Assembly (NCBI GenBank): GCA_964496575.1
Contig: CAZCAC010000106.1
Coordinates: 1-29,776, forward strand
Reading direction: 5' to 3'
Origin: CAZCAC01 sp964496575
GTDB taxonomy: Bacteria > Planctomycetota > UBA1135 > GCA-002686595
Length of the DNA: 29,776 bases
This document shows positions 8,309 to 16,635 of this stretch, piece after piece. The translations under genes and the position numbers were made by a program. Below the pieces are notes generated by a model. The model worked only from the letters and a program-made list of their open reading frames with translations. It made no database searches and had not been told where the DNA came from. Position 1 is the stretch's first letter, and each line of letters opens with the position of its first letter.

Positions 8309-9019
8309 TTAGAAGTCCCTCGCCAGAAGCGGCTTGCTATAGAAGATGCCGGGTACGTGGAGCAGCTTGCCGAAAGGCAAGTACATCAACATGATCTGCA
8401 CCAGCAGGAAGTGAACGAGGAACATCGGGATCATGGGCACCGCGATTGCCGTCGGGGTGAGCAGCGATGCGAAGTACGCCTGCGCGACGGTGACGTCGAA
8501 GTGCAGCTGGAACCGCAGCGAGTTGCCCGTGACGACGATGGCCAGGAGGAGCAACAGGAGTAGATAGTCCTCGCCGGAAGAGATCTCGCGCGCCCGGCGC
8601 ACCGTGACCCTCCGGAAGCCCAGGACGACCAGCGTGATCAGCGCGATGATCCCCACCGCGCCTCCGCTCCAGGCGGACAGGTTGCCCACCGCGCCCTCGG
8701 ACATGCCGAGGAGACCTCGCAGCGGCCAGTCGGTGATCAACCTCGAATGCCCGAGGACGATCAATACCAGGGAGGCGTGCAGCAGCCAGGTGCTCCACCA
8801 CAGCTGACGGTTCTCCTTCCGGAATGTACTGAAGAGGATTATCTCACCCCAGACCTTCCGCCGCATCTCGCCCTTGTTCCCCGACGCTTTGGGGAACAGG
8901 GCCATATTGGCTACGCCGGCTTTCCTCCAGCGGTTCAGTCGGTAGATCAGACCGAAGAAGAAGACGAGGAGGGTGATGTATGGCAGGACCTTGCCCACCA
9001 GTAGCGCAAACAGTTCCAT
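8309..9019 (-). CDS. DsrM/NarI-like membrane cytochrome b subunit (module 2)
   Basis: A 236-residue protein with about five to six membrane helices (near 7-25, 75-92, 117-138, 150-165, 190-215) and histidines placed as heme ligands would be (LLHASLV near 80, FLVHFLLV near 208, GKLLHVPG near 221). It matches the NarI-like gamma/DsrM group, which couples quinol or quinone to an Fe-S partner. The Fe-S subunit gene follows after one base. The region 9020-9191 upstream separates it from the Rrf2 regulator gene by 172 bp without another gene, and may carry its own promoter. Shorter than the module 1 counterpart (307 residues), which has a longer cytoplasmic tail. Confidence 0.83.
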   Translation of the reverse strand: MELFALLVGKVLPYITLLVFFFGLIYRLNRWRKAGVANMALFPKASGNKGEMRRKVWGEIILFSTFRKENRQLWWSTWLLHASLVLIVLGHSRLITDWPLRGLLGMSEGAVGNLSAWSGGAVGIIALITLVVLGFRRVTVRRAREISSGEDYLLLLLLLAIVVTGNSLRFQLHFDVTVAQAYFASLLTPTAIAVPMIPMFLVHFLLVQIMLMYLPFGKLLHVPGIFYSKPLLARDF

Positions 9020-9191
9020 GGCGAGTTGCTCCAGTCGATGGCTTGGGCGGAGATAGGCATCGCGTCTAGCTGCTGGAGTCTTCGTCCCGGTCGCCGCCTG
9101 GAGCAGAGGCCCGCGAGGTGCGGTTCAGCCATCCACCAGGTCGCCGAGCAGCGGGACGCCGCGGCGCGGACTCGTCGTGGAAGCTCCCTGA

Positions 9192-9638
9192 TCAACCGGA
9201 GCCCTCCTGGAACGTGTCCGCTACTCCCATGCAGTTTCGTCGCTCGAGCAGGTCCGCGAGGGAGGTACCTCGCAGAATCCCGTCGGTCGCCTCCTTGAGC
9301 TCGGCCCACACTCCGCGCGTCACGCACTCCGAGACGTTTTCGCACTCGGGCTCGTCGCTGGTGCAGTGCACGAATCCCATCGACCCCTCCAGGGGGGCCA
9401 GGACGGAGTAGAGGCTGATCTCGGCGGGGTCTCGGGCGAGGGCGTAGCCCCCGTTCTTGCCCCTCTCGGAGACGATGAGTCCGGCGCCCTTGAGGGTGGA
9501 CAGGATGTTCTCCAGGTACTTCAGCGAGATCTTCTGACCTTCAGAGATCTCGCTGGCACGCACCAGGCGAACCCCGTACTTGCCGGCCAACGCCAGCATG
9601 GCTCGCGTTCCGTAGCGACCCTTGGTTGAGATTTTCAT
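9192..9638 (-). CDS. Rrf2 family transcriptional regulator with three-cysteine motif (IscR/NsrR-like)
   Basis: A 148-residue protein with the Rrf2 winged helix at the N-terminus (MKISTKGRYGTRAMLALA; recognition region SEISEGQKISLKYLENIL; wing with GKNGGYALA) and a cysteine cluster C-x6-C-x5-C (HCTSDEPECENVSEC, about residues 91-104) like the Fe-S ligands of IscR and NsrR. It probably binds a [2Fe-2S] or [4Fe-4S] cluster and senses Fe-S status, oxygen or NO. It lies upstream of redox module 2 on the same strand, so it may autoregulate and control that module. A palindrome sits directly upstream of its start. No linked iscS/iscU genes are present, which argues against a plain IscR. Confidence 0.92.
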   Translation of the reverse strand: MKISTKGRYGTRAMLALAGKYGVRLVRASEISEGQKISLKYLENILSTLKGAGLIVSERGKNGGYALARDPAEISLYSVLAPLEGSMGFVHCTSDEPECENVSECVTRGVWAELKEATDGILRGTSLADLLERRNCMGVADTFQEGSG

Positions 9639-9654
9639 GGGACCGAACTCGGTT

Positions 9655-9687
9655 CTCCTATAATGCCTATAGGAATACAGGAGTCAA
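9655..9687 (-). promoter_or_regulatory. Candidate Rrf2 operator and promoter
   Basis: An inverted repeat CTCCTATA (9655-9662) / TACAGGAG (9676-9683), one mismatch, surrounds the perfect 8-bp palindrome CCTATAGG (9666-9673). It lies 17-45 bases upstream of the rrf2-type start codon. On the minus strand a TTGACT (9687-9682) could be a -35 box, with TATAGG 19 bp downstream as a poor -10. The overlap of palindrome and promoter is what an autorepressor site would look like; binding is inferred. Confidence 0.5.
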
Positions 9688-9689
9688 CA

Positions 9690-10592
9690 GCGATGCCGGT
9701 CAAACCGCATCCTCCGAAGAGGGTCCGGGCTGCGGAAGCGATTGATTGCGACATCGTGCCATGTGCCTGAGAAACCGCTGTTCCAGGCCTTTCAGATGGC
9801 CTCGGGGGAGGTTGACCCCCGAAGCGGGCGCCGGAGAGCGGACCGTGCGACCCCGGTTTCGGAACCGCGTCGATTCCGGAGCTCTCCACCCGGCTCCCCC
9901 CTCGGGGAGGGAGCGGCGGCGGTCGATCTCCGGATCGCGCCGATTGTCAGGCTCCGTCGGCCCACCTTCAATGGCGGGGGTGCCCCGAATCCCCGGGGAT
10001 CAGTAGGTATTTACCCTGCGCCAAAGGCCGGTCTCGCTCGCGGGACCACGGAGCGGGGCCCATGGGGGGGCTGCGGAGGTGCCCCCCGCCCCCCAGACGG
10101 CGCCCATCCCCTCGGCCGGGGCCGTCCGCGCTCGCCGATCGGGGGTCCCGGACGCGGGATTCCCCCGATTCCAGAAAGGGATGGACGGCCGAGCCGCAAC
10201 CGGGATCTTGCGTGCCTCCCCTCGTTCGATCGCCCCCTGGAGCCGCTCCACGGCGATGCCGATTTCAGGGTCCGGTCAGGAACTTTGCCCGACCCGAGGA
10301 TAGTTTGCAGAACCAATCAAGAAAAACCATCGATTCATGGTTCCATCTACACACCGATAGACTCTGAGTGTAGTAGAACCCCGTGTGGCGTATCTCTGGG
10401 CGGCGCTAACATCCCGATTCAAGACCCGACCTGAGTATTCGCTCCCGCGTACTGTGTATGACAGACGTGAAGGAGTGGCTTTACTTCGAATGGGAGAAGC
10501 GTGAGGACTGTACGGACTCACATCTCCGTTCCCTCTTGACGCTCTCAGGTCAGGGCTCCACCGCCGGCACCCTGATTCGTTCGAGAGACGCC
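9690..10592. other. Long GC-rich gene-free stretch
   Basis: Roughly 900 bp without a believable gene. Open frames here give proline/arginine/glycine-rich peptides with no domain features on either strand. Visible structure: a 7-bp stem TCGGGGG/CCCCCGA (9802-9822), the perfect palindrome ATCCCCGGGGAT (9989-10000) and strong runs of G and C up to about 10250, then an A+T-richer stretch at 10290-10450 that probably holds the promoter of the CHASE gene. An uncharacterised structured RNA cannot be excluded by eye. Confidence 0.5.
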
Positions 10593-12428
10593 ATGAGGAT
10601 ACCCACAATCGAGAGTAGCCTTCTCGCATCGGTCCTGCTCGGCGTCGTGACCCCCCTCTTCGGGATCGCCGCGTACCTGGCCGCCCGCGAGTACGAAGAG
10701 GACCGCTCCGTGGCCGTGTTCGGCGAGCTCCTCGCCAGGCAGACGGCAGAGGTGGAGCAGGAAGTGGTCGGTCTCATCGAGGGACTGCACTCGATCGGTG
10801 CGCTCTTTCGCTCGTCGGAGAAGGTGACCCGTGAGGAGTTCGGTGTATTCACTCGCGACATCCTCGATCGGCACCCGGAGATCCAGGCCATAGAGTGGGC
10901 GCCGAGGGTGACCGCGGAAGAGCGCGCGAGCCACGAACGCGCGGTCCGCCTAGAAGGTCCCACCCGCTACCGGATCTCGGCCCGCCGGCCGGATGGCTCC
11001 TCGGAGGCGGCTCCGCTCGCCGAGGAACACTACCCCGTCCTCTATCTGGAGCCTCGCGTCGAGAACTTGCCGGCGCTGGGGCTCGACCTCGCCTCCGAGG
11101 CGGCCCGACGTGATGCGCTGTACCGCGCCATCGACACCGGCGAACCCACCCTGACCGAGCCCATCGAGTTGATCCAGGATCCCGGCAACCCGGGAGGAGC
11201 TCTCATCCTCCTGGCCGTCCGTGACGAACGGCAGACTCCCGGCACGACCGGTCGAGCGGCGACCCGAGGGCTCGTGCTTCTCGCGATCCGCCATCGGGAC
11301 GTCGTCGAGGTGGCGATCTGTCGAGACCACGGCCGGACCCCTGATCGGATGTACCTCCGCCTCTTCGACGAGGACTCGGGAAAGCCGCTGCCCATCCTCT
11401 TCTCCAACACGTCCGACGACGAGGCCCTGGCCCGGGCTCCCTGGACGTCCACTTCCCGCATCTCGATCGGAGGACGCCACTGGGTCGCCCGGGGGGCTCC
11501 CACCGAGCTCTTCCTCGACGAACACCGCAGCACCCAGCCCCTCTTCCTGGGGCTCACCGTCTTCCTGATCACCGGACTCCTGTACGGTACCTTTCTCGTC
11601 CTGTGGAAGCGTTCGCGTCGAGGCGCCCGGCGCCGGCGCGATCGGTTGATGAGCCGGGTGCTCAGCAACGTCCAGGAGGGCGTCATCGTCGGAGACCAGC
11701 GCGGGAGGATCCGGTTCGTCAACGACCCCATCCGGCGCATCATGGGCCCGACGATCCCGGACTCTCCGGCCGAGTGGTCGAAGGCCTGCGGCTGCTACAT
11801 GAGCGATGGCCAGACACCCTATCCAGCCGGAGAGCTGCCGCTGGTGCGAGCGATTCGTGGGGAGATCGTCGACCCGGAGGACATCTACGTCCTGAACGAC
11901 CACAATCCCGACGGTCTGTGGCTGAGTGTCAGCGGAACTCCCCTGCTCGGCGAGGCGGGCGAACCCCGCGGAGGCGTGGTGCTGGTCCGGGACATCACCG
12001 AGAGCCGGGAGAAGCAGGCCCACCTCCAGCGCCTCTCCAATGCGCTCGATCAGACCGCGGACATGGTGGTGATCACCGATCGCGGCGGGAAGATCATCTA
12101 CGTCAATCCCGCCTTCAGCAAGCAGACCGGCTACTCCGTCGAGGATGCGCTGGGCAATACGCCGCGCATCCTCCGCTCCGGCACGCACGACACCACCTTC
12201 TACGACGAGCTGTGGACGACGCTGCTCTCGGGCAAGGTGTTCCGGTCGATCATCACCAACCGCAAGAAGAACGGCAGCGAGTACAAGGTCGACCAGGTCA
12301 TCACTCCCATCGCCAATGACCACGGGGAGGTGACTCACTTCGTGACCGTCGGTCGTGACATGACCGACCGCTTGAGGTGGGAGGAGCAGGCGATGGAGAT
12401 GCGCATGGCCTCATTGCAGGGCTCCTGA
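10593..12428 (+). CDS. CHASE-PAS-PAS sensor, N-terminal part of a split SpoIIE phosphatase gene
   Basis: From ATG at 10593, a 611-residue protein: membrane helix (about 9-28), extracytoplasmic CHASE domain (about 65-240, with the family phrase IQAIEWAPRV), second helix (about 317-338), PAS domain 1 (about 350-470) and PAS domain 2 (about 485-600, MVVITDRGGKIIYVNPAF). It ends abruptly with LQGS and a stop, with no kinase, cyclase or phosphatase output. The stop is created by an inverted-repeat-bounded insertion at 12416; removing it joins the frame to the SpoIIE domain at 12624. As it stands the product would be a sensor without output. An in-frame ATG at 10458 exists, but its extra 45 residues do not look coding. 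Confidence 0.85.
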   Translation: MRIPTIESSLLASVLLGVVTPLFGIAAYLAAREYEEDRSVAVFGELLARQTAEVEQEVVGLIEGLHSIGALFRSSEKVTREEFGVFTRDILDRHPEIQAIEWAPRVTAEERASHERAVRLEGPTRYRISARRPDGSSEAAPLAEEHYPVLYLEPRVENLPALGLDLASEAARRDALYRAIDTGEPTLTEPIELIQDPGNPGGALILLAVRDERQTPGTTGRAATRGLVLLAIRHRDVVEVAICRDHGRTPDRMYLRLFDEDSGKPLPILFSNTSDDEALARAPWTSTSRISIGGRHWVARGAPTELFLDEHRSTQPLFLGLTVFLITGLLYGTFLVLWKRSRRGARRRRDRLMSRVLSNVQEGVIVGDQRGRIRFVNDPIRRIMGPTIPDSPAEWSKACGCYMSDGQTPYPAGELPLVRAIRGEIVDPEDIYVLNDHNPDGLWLSVSGTPLLGEAGEPRGGVVLVRDITESREKQAHLQRLSNALDQTADMVVITDRGGKIIYVNPAFSKQTGYSVEDALGNTPRILRSGTHDTTFYDELWTTLLSGKVFRSIITNRKKNGSEYKVDQVITPIANDHGEVTHFVTVGRDMTDRLRWEEQAMEMRMASLQGS

Positions 12429-12623
12429 CATAGGTGCGTGGAGTGGCGGCATTGGCCGAATGCCGTTCATTCACGATGAGGGGGTGCGTCATAAGGTATG
12501 CAACGCTTTGACGGGGGCCGCGATCGACACCGACCAGGGAGCGAGCCCGACACGCCGTTTCCCTGCTGAGCCATGAGCGGATGGTTGCATGAATCGGGGC
12601 GCATGTGTCAGGAGCCCTGCATT
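12413..12623. mobile_element. MITE-like 205-bp insertion with 16-bp inverted repeats
   Basis: TGCAGGGCTCCTGACA at 12415-12430 is matched perfectly in inverted orientation at 12606-12621. The element proper is about 12416-12620, flanked by ATT (or CATT) on both sides, which fits a 3-4 bp target duplication. Deleting 12416-12623 restores TCA TTG GTG CAG GAG, i.e. a continuous frame from the PAS region into the phosphatase domain. The interior encodes no transposase, so it is either a miniature element moved in trans or an internally deleted IS. I do not recognise the family; the 3-4 bp duplication would fit IS3-like or similar elements. Confidence 0.82.
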
Positions 12624-13392
12624 GGTGCAGGAGCGCCTCTACCCTCAGACGCGGCCGCGCTTCCGAGAACTCGACGTCGCCGGGACGAGCCGCCCCGCCG
12701 TGGAGACGTGCGGCGATTACTACGACTTCATCCTCGCCCACGACGGCCGGATCTACCTGGCCATCGGTGACATCTGCGGTCACGGCCTCGGCCCGGCCCT
12801 CCTGATGGCCGAGACCCGGGCGTACCTGCGGAGCCTGATCGAGGCCGGCGGCGAGATCCACTGGATCGTCGAACGACTGAACGCCCTGCTGGAGCCTGAC
12901 CTGGCCGACAACTACTTCGTGACCCTGCTCCTGGTCGAAATCGATCGCGACGGCGAGCGGCTGCGTTACGTCAACGCCGGCCACACCAACGGCTACCTGG
13001 TCGACCGCCAGGGCGCGGTCAAGGGGGAGATGACCTGCTCGGGCGTCGCCCTGGGGATCACCCCCGACAGCAAGTACGATTGCCCCGACCCGCTCTATCT
13101 CGAGCCGGACGACACCCTGCTGCTGCTCACCGACGGGATCGTCGAGGCGCGATCGCGCGATCGCGATTTCTTCGGGACGGAGCGAGCACTCTCCGTGCTC
13201 CGCCACCACCGCGACGAATCCGCGGACTGCATCGTCGACCAACTGGGCAAGGCGGTCGAGGAGTTCACCGGCGACGTGGTCCGGGAGGACGATCAGACGG
13301 TCCTGGTGTGCAAGCGGGTCGCCCGGCGCGCGGTCCGGGAGCGACCGGTGAGCGAGAGCGAGAGCGAAGCAGCGGTCGGATCGGCGGAGTGA
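12589..13392 (+). CDS. SpoIIE-type PP2C phosphatase domain, C-terminal part of the split gene
   Basis: The frame carries a complete SpoIIE/RsbU phosphatase domain from about 12624: ETCGDYYDF, GDICGHGLGPALLMAETR, YVNAGHTNGYLV, LLLLTDGIVEARS and REDDQTVLV, which include the metal-binding aspartates. Such enzymes dephosphorylate anti-anti-sigma factors of the STAS type. The first dozen codons (from ATG at 12589) are insertion sequence, not native gene. The ATG has no obvious ribosome binding site, so expression as a separate protein is doubtful. The native start is that of the CHASE-PAS part at 10593. The last 25 residues after CKRV are a low-complexity tail. Confidence 0.85.
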   Translation: MNRGACVRSPALVQERLYPQTRPRFRELDVAGTSRPAVETCGDYYDFILAHDGRIYLAIGDICGHGLGPALLMAETRAYLRSLIEAGGEIHWIVERLNALLEPDLADNYFVTLLLVEIDRDGERLRYVNAGHTNGYLVDRQGAVKGEMTCSGVALGITPDSKYDCPDPLYLEPDDTLLLLTDGIVEARSRDRDFFGTERALSVLRHHRDESADCIVDQLGKAVEEFTGDVVREDDQTVLVCKRVARRAVRERPVSESESEAAVGSAE

Positions 13393-13744
13393 CGACGGCC
13401 CGACCTCGCGCGCGGCTCACGCGGTGCTGCACTTCGATGTTCTGCGAGAGGATCCTCCGGGTCGTGTCACGATTCCCGGGAGCTTCGATGCCCTCCGTGG
13501 CCTGCCCATGCATGCCTTCTGAGCCCAACGTGAAGAGACCGACCACGAGTGGATCAGGTGGCGAAACTGCGTAGATCAACCCCTATCGACGGAGCAGATC
13601 GAGTTTCTATCCGAGGCGTGTGATTCCGGGCTGGACTCTGCGACGCCCGTTGGTTGAGGTATCATGTACCGCCGCCTCGGGGCTTCTTCCCGCGTTGATG
13701 GGGGGACGACGGGTGTTCGGTCCGGCCCCTGCGGCGACCTCCCA
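13393..13744. other. Intergenic region before the EMR-ETF operon
   Basis: About 350 bp with no supported gene. It should contain the promoter of the operon starting at 13745, but I see no convincing -35/-10 pair. An in-frame ATG at 13664 preceded by GAGG could make the next gene 27 residues longer. Confidence 0.4.
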
Positions 13745-15844
13745 ATGATCGCCATCACCAACCCCCTCGCCGGGCCCGCGGAAGCGAGCCTGTTCGGAGT
13801 TCCCGGCCCCGTTCTCCACGGGCTGCTCCTCGTCGCCGCGCTGGCCGTGTTCGCCTGGATCATCCTTCGGCGAAGCGAGCTCTTGCGGAAGGCCGCGCCC
13901 GACCCGCGGCTCGACCGCTTCGGCGAGCGGCTGCGCGATCTCCTCGTCGTCGGCTTCGGCCAGGCGCGCCAGCCGCGCTACCCGGCGGCGGGAATCCTGC
14001 ACATCCTGATCTTCTTCGGCTTCCTGGTCCTGCTCTTCCGCTCGCTGACGCTGCTCGGCGAGGGGTTCTGGAGCGGCTTCACCCTGCCCGGGCTCGGCGG
14101 CGGTGCCGGGGAGGTCTACCTCGCGATCAAGGACTGGACGGCGCTCGTCGTCCTCTGCTGCTGCCTCGTCGCCGCGTGGCGGCGGCTGGTGGTCAAGCCC
14201 GCGCGCTACCACGATCGGTACGCGGTTCACTCCCACGGGCCCGAGGCGATCCTCATCCTCGCCCTGATCTCGCTCCTGATGATCTCCGACGCGGTGTACG
14301 AGGGGAGCCACCTCGCCACGATCGGAGGCGGCGGTCTCGGGACCCCGCTGGCTTCGCTGGCGGCGAGTGCGCTGGGCGGACTCTCGGCGGAGGCCCTCGA
14401 GGGGCTCGGCCTCGCCGCGTTCTGGATCCACAACGTCGCGCTCTGCTTCTTCGGCTGCTACCTGCCCCTGGCCAAGCACTTCCACGTCATCACCGCACTG
14501 CCCAACGTGTTCCTCGGCAAGCTCGCCCCCGCGGGGCGGGTGAAGCCGCCGCGGCACGACGCGAAAGAAGGCGAGGAGCTCGAGGAGATCGGCGTGCGGC
14601 GCCTGGAGGACTTCACCTGGAAGCACCTCCTCGACTTCTACAGCTGCACCGACTGCGGCCGCTGCTCCGACGTCTGCCCCGCGTACAACACGGGCACGCC
14701 GCTCTCGCCGCGGATGATCAGCGTCAAGTGCCGCGACGAGGCGTACGAGGCATGGCCGGTCTTCGAGAAACGCGATCCGGGCGCGCAGCGGCCGGAGCTG
14801 GTCGGCGAGATCGTCAAGGACGAGGAGCTGTGGGCGTGTACCACCTGCCGCTCCTGCGAGGCGACCTGCCCGGTGATGATCGAGTACGTCGACAAGATCG
14901 TCGACATGCGGCGCTTCCTGGTCGACGAGGGGCGCGTGCCGAGCGGGATGCAGAAGGCGCTCGGAAAGATCGAGAAGCGCGGCAATCCCTACGGAAAGAT
15001 CGGCAAGAAGCGGGGGGACTGGATCAAGGGTGACGACGGCGAGTCGTGCGGCGTCGAGGTCCTCGCCGCCGGTGACGCCGCGCCGCTCTGCTACTTCACC
15101 GACAGCGCCACCGCCTTCGATCCTCGCCTCGGTGAGATCGGGCGCGCGTTCGGTCGCGTGCTGAAGAGCGCCGGGCAGGAGTGCGGCACGCTGGGTCGCG
15201 ACGAGGTCGACTCGGGGCACGAGGCGCGGCGTGTCGGCGAGGAGGGGCTCTTCGAGGTCTTGCGCGAGCAGAACCTGGAGGCGCTGGCCGAGCGCGAGAT
15301 CGGGCGGGTGGTGACCACCGATCCGCACGCGTTCAACGCGCTGGTGAACGACTACGGTGGTATCGGGATACCGGTGCTGCATCACAGCCAGCTCTTCGAC
15401 GAGCTCTTGACCGCCGGGAAGCTGAAGCCGAAGGCGCTGGACGACGACCGCACCTACGTCTTCCACGACCCCTGCTACCTCGGCCGCCACAACGAGATCT
15501 ACGACGCGCCGCGCCGCGTCCTCGACGCGATCCCCGGCCTGCGCCGCGTGGAGATGGAAGCCTCGCGCCACAAGAGCTTCTGCTGCGGCGGCGGCTCCCT
15601 CTACCTCTTCCACGAGGGCGAGTGCGAGCGCCGGATGGGCGAGGTGCGACTCGACCTGGCGGATGCGGCCGGTGCCCAGGTCGTCGTCACCGCCTGCCCC
15701 TTCTGCCTCGTCAACTTCGAGGACGCGATCAAGACCACCGGCCGCGAGGGCCGGATGGAGGTGATCGACCTCGCCGAGCTCATCGATCGCGCGCTGCCGC
15801 GATCGGAATCCCCGAACCCTGAACCAGAAACCGCCTCGAGCTGA
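13745..15844 (+). CDS. ETF:(mena)quinone oxidoreductase, EMR/EtfD type (membrane b-type plus Fe-S plus CCG fusion)
   Basis: A 699-residue fusion. Residues 22-255 hold about five to six membrane helices with membrane-face histidines (H25, H86, H165, H229, H245, H247), a NarI-like cytochrome b part. Then come two 4Fe-4S motifs (C301-C304-C307-C311 and C365-C368-C371-C375) and CCG domains (FHDPCYLGRHN, KSFCCGGGSLYLF, TACPFCLVNFEDAI). This is the architecture of the 'DUF224' Fe-S proteins found beside etfBA that pass electrons from reduced ETF to menaquinone (EMR of syntrophs, EtfD of mycobacteria). Here etfB, etfA and an acyl-CoA dehydrogenase follow directly, which strongly supports that role. 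I preferred ATG at 13745 (MIAITNPLAGP) over 13664 because the extra residues look non-native, although 13664 has a GAGG nearby. Confidence 0.9.
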   Translation: MIAITNPLAGPAEASLFGVPGPVLHGLLLVAALAVFAWIILRRSELLRKAAPDPRLDRFGERLRDLLVVGFGQARQPRYPAAGILHILIFFGFLVLLFRSLTLLGEGFWSGFTLPGLGGGAGEVYLAIKDWTALVVLCCCLVAAWRRLVVKPARYHDRYAVHSHGPEAILILALISLLMISDAVYEGSHLATIGGGGLGTPLASLAASALGGLSAEALEGLGLAAFWIHNVALCFFGCYLPLAKHFHVITALPNVFLGKLAPAGRVKPPRHDAKEGEELEEIGVRRLEDFTWKHLLDFYSCTDCGRCSDVCPAYNTGTPLSPRMISVKCRDEAYEAWPVFEKRDPGAQRPELVGEIVKDEELWACTTCRSCEATCPVMIEYVDKIVDMRRFLVDEGRVPSGMQKALGKIEKRGNPYGKIGKKRGDWIKGDDGESCGVEVLAAGDAAPLCYFTDSATAFDPRLGEIGRAFGRVLKSAGQECGTLGRDEVDSGHEARRVGEEGLFEVLREQNLEALAEREIGRVVTTDPHAFNALVNDYGGIGIPVLHHSQLFDELLTAGKLKPKALDDDRTYVFHDPCYLGRHNEIYDAPRRVLDAIPGLRRVEMEASRHKSFCCGGGSLYLFHEGECERRMGEVRLDLADAAGAQVVVTACPFCLVNFEDAIKTTGREGRMEVIDLAELIDRALPRSESPNPEPETASS

Positions 15845-15865
15845 CCTCGGGCGTCGACAAGACCT

Positions 15866-16633
15866 ATGGACATCGTCGTTTGCGTCCGGCGCGTGCCGGA
15901 TCTCACGGAGGCGGAGCTGGAGATCGAATCGGACGGTCTCGCGCTCGACGACTCCGATCTCGACTACGACATCAACGAGTGGGACGACTTCGCCATCGAA
16001 GCGGCGGTGCAGCTCAAGGAGAAGCACGGCGGCTCGGTCCTGGCGATCACCGTCGGCGACGAGGAGGCGGAGGAGGTCCTGCGCCGCGCGCTCGCGATGG
16101 GGGTCGACGAGGCGCTGCACCTCTGCGACGACGACTTCGTCGGCGCCGATCCCTGGGTGGTGGCGAGCGCGTTGCACCGGGCACTCGAGGGTCGGAGCTT
16201 CGACCTCGTGCTCTGCGGCGCGATGTCCAGCGACGGCACCAGCGCGCACACCGGCGGCATGCTCGCCGCGTTGCTCGACGTGCCGCAGGTCGCGCTGGCG
16301 ACCTCGCTGGAGGTCGAGGGCGGTGTGGCGCTCGCCCGCCACGAGGTCGAGGGTGGCCTCGAGCGCGAGGTGGAGCTCTCGCTCCCCGCGCTGGTCACCG
16401 TGCAGTCGGGGATCAACGAGCCGCGTTACGTCTCGATCCGCGGCATCCGCAAGGTGGCGAGCGTCGAGATCGCGACCAGGGACGCCGGTGAGGTGGGCGG
16501 CGCGGAAAACCGCGTGCGCCTCGAGAAGATCGCCCTGCCCCCCACCGGAGACCGCGCGGAGATCCTCGAAGGGGACGTCGACGAAGCGGTGGCGGCCCTG
16601 GTGGAGCGCCTGCACGAGAAAGGAGGGCTGTAG
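15866..16633 (+). CDS. etfB: Electron transfer flavoprotein beta subunit
   Basis: A 255-residue EtfB: N-terminal MDIVVCVRRVPD, the DINEWDDFAIEAAVQLKE helix, the conserved GAMSSDGTSAHTGGMLAALL nucleotide-binding region (about 112-131) and the PRYVSIRGIRKV signature near 190-200. With EtfA it forms the soluble FAD-containing dimer that accepts electrons from acyl-CoA dehydrogenases. It starts 21 bases after the quinone oxidoreductase gene and is followed two bases later by etfA, so it is the middle of one operon. Length is normal for the family. Whether it is a plain or a bifurcating ETF depends on the second flavin site; the membrane acceptor next door favours a non-bifurcating role. Confidence 0.96.
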   Translation: MDIVVCVRRVPDLTEAELEIESDGLALDDSDLDYDINEWDDFAIEAAVQLKEKHGGSVLAITVGDEEAEEVLRRALAMGVDEALHLCDDDFVGADPWVVASALHRALEGRSFDLVLCGAMSSDGTSAHTGGMLAALLDVPQVALATSLEVEGGVALARHEVEGGLEREVELSLPALVTVQSGINEPRYVSIRGIRKVASVEIATRDAGEVGGAENRVRLEKIALPPTGDRAEILEGDVDEAVAALVERLHEKGGL

Positions 16634-16635
16634 AG

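Noticed and set aside
988..9019. A true dissimilatory sulfite reductase DsrMKJOP complex
   Set aside because: Only M- and K-like subunits are present; no J, O, P, dsrAB or dsrC in the window, so the sulfur role cannot be claimed.
9742..10434. A 230-codon frame on the plus strand in the gene-free stretch
   Set aside because: Proline/arginine/glycine-rich, no start signal, no domain features, and no codon bias like the neighbours; not supported as a gene.
13607..16615. A 1002-codon open frame on the minus strand
   Set aside because: It runs antisense to the EMR and etfB genes, has a repetitive R/A/E/D/L composition and no domain features; a GC-bias shadow.
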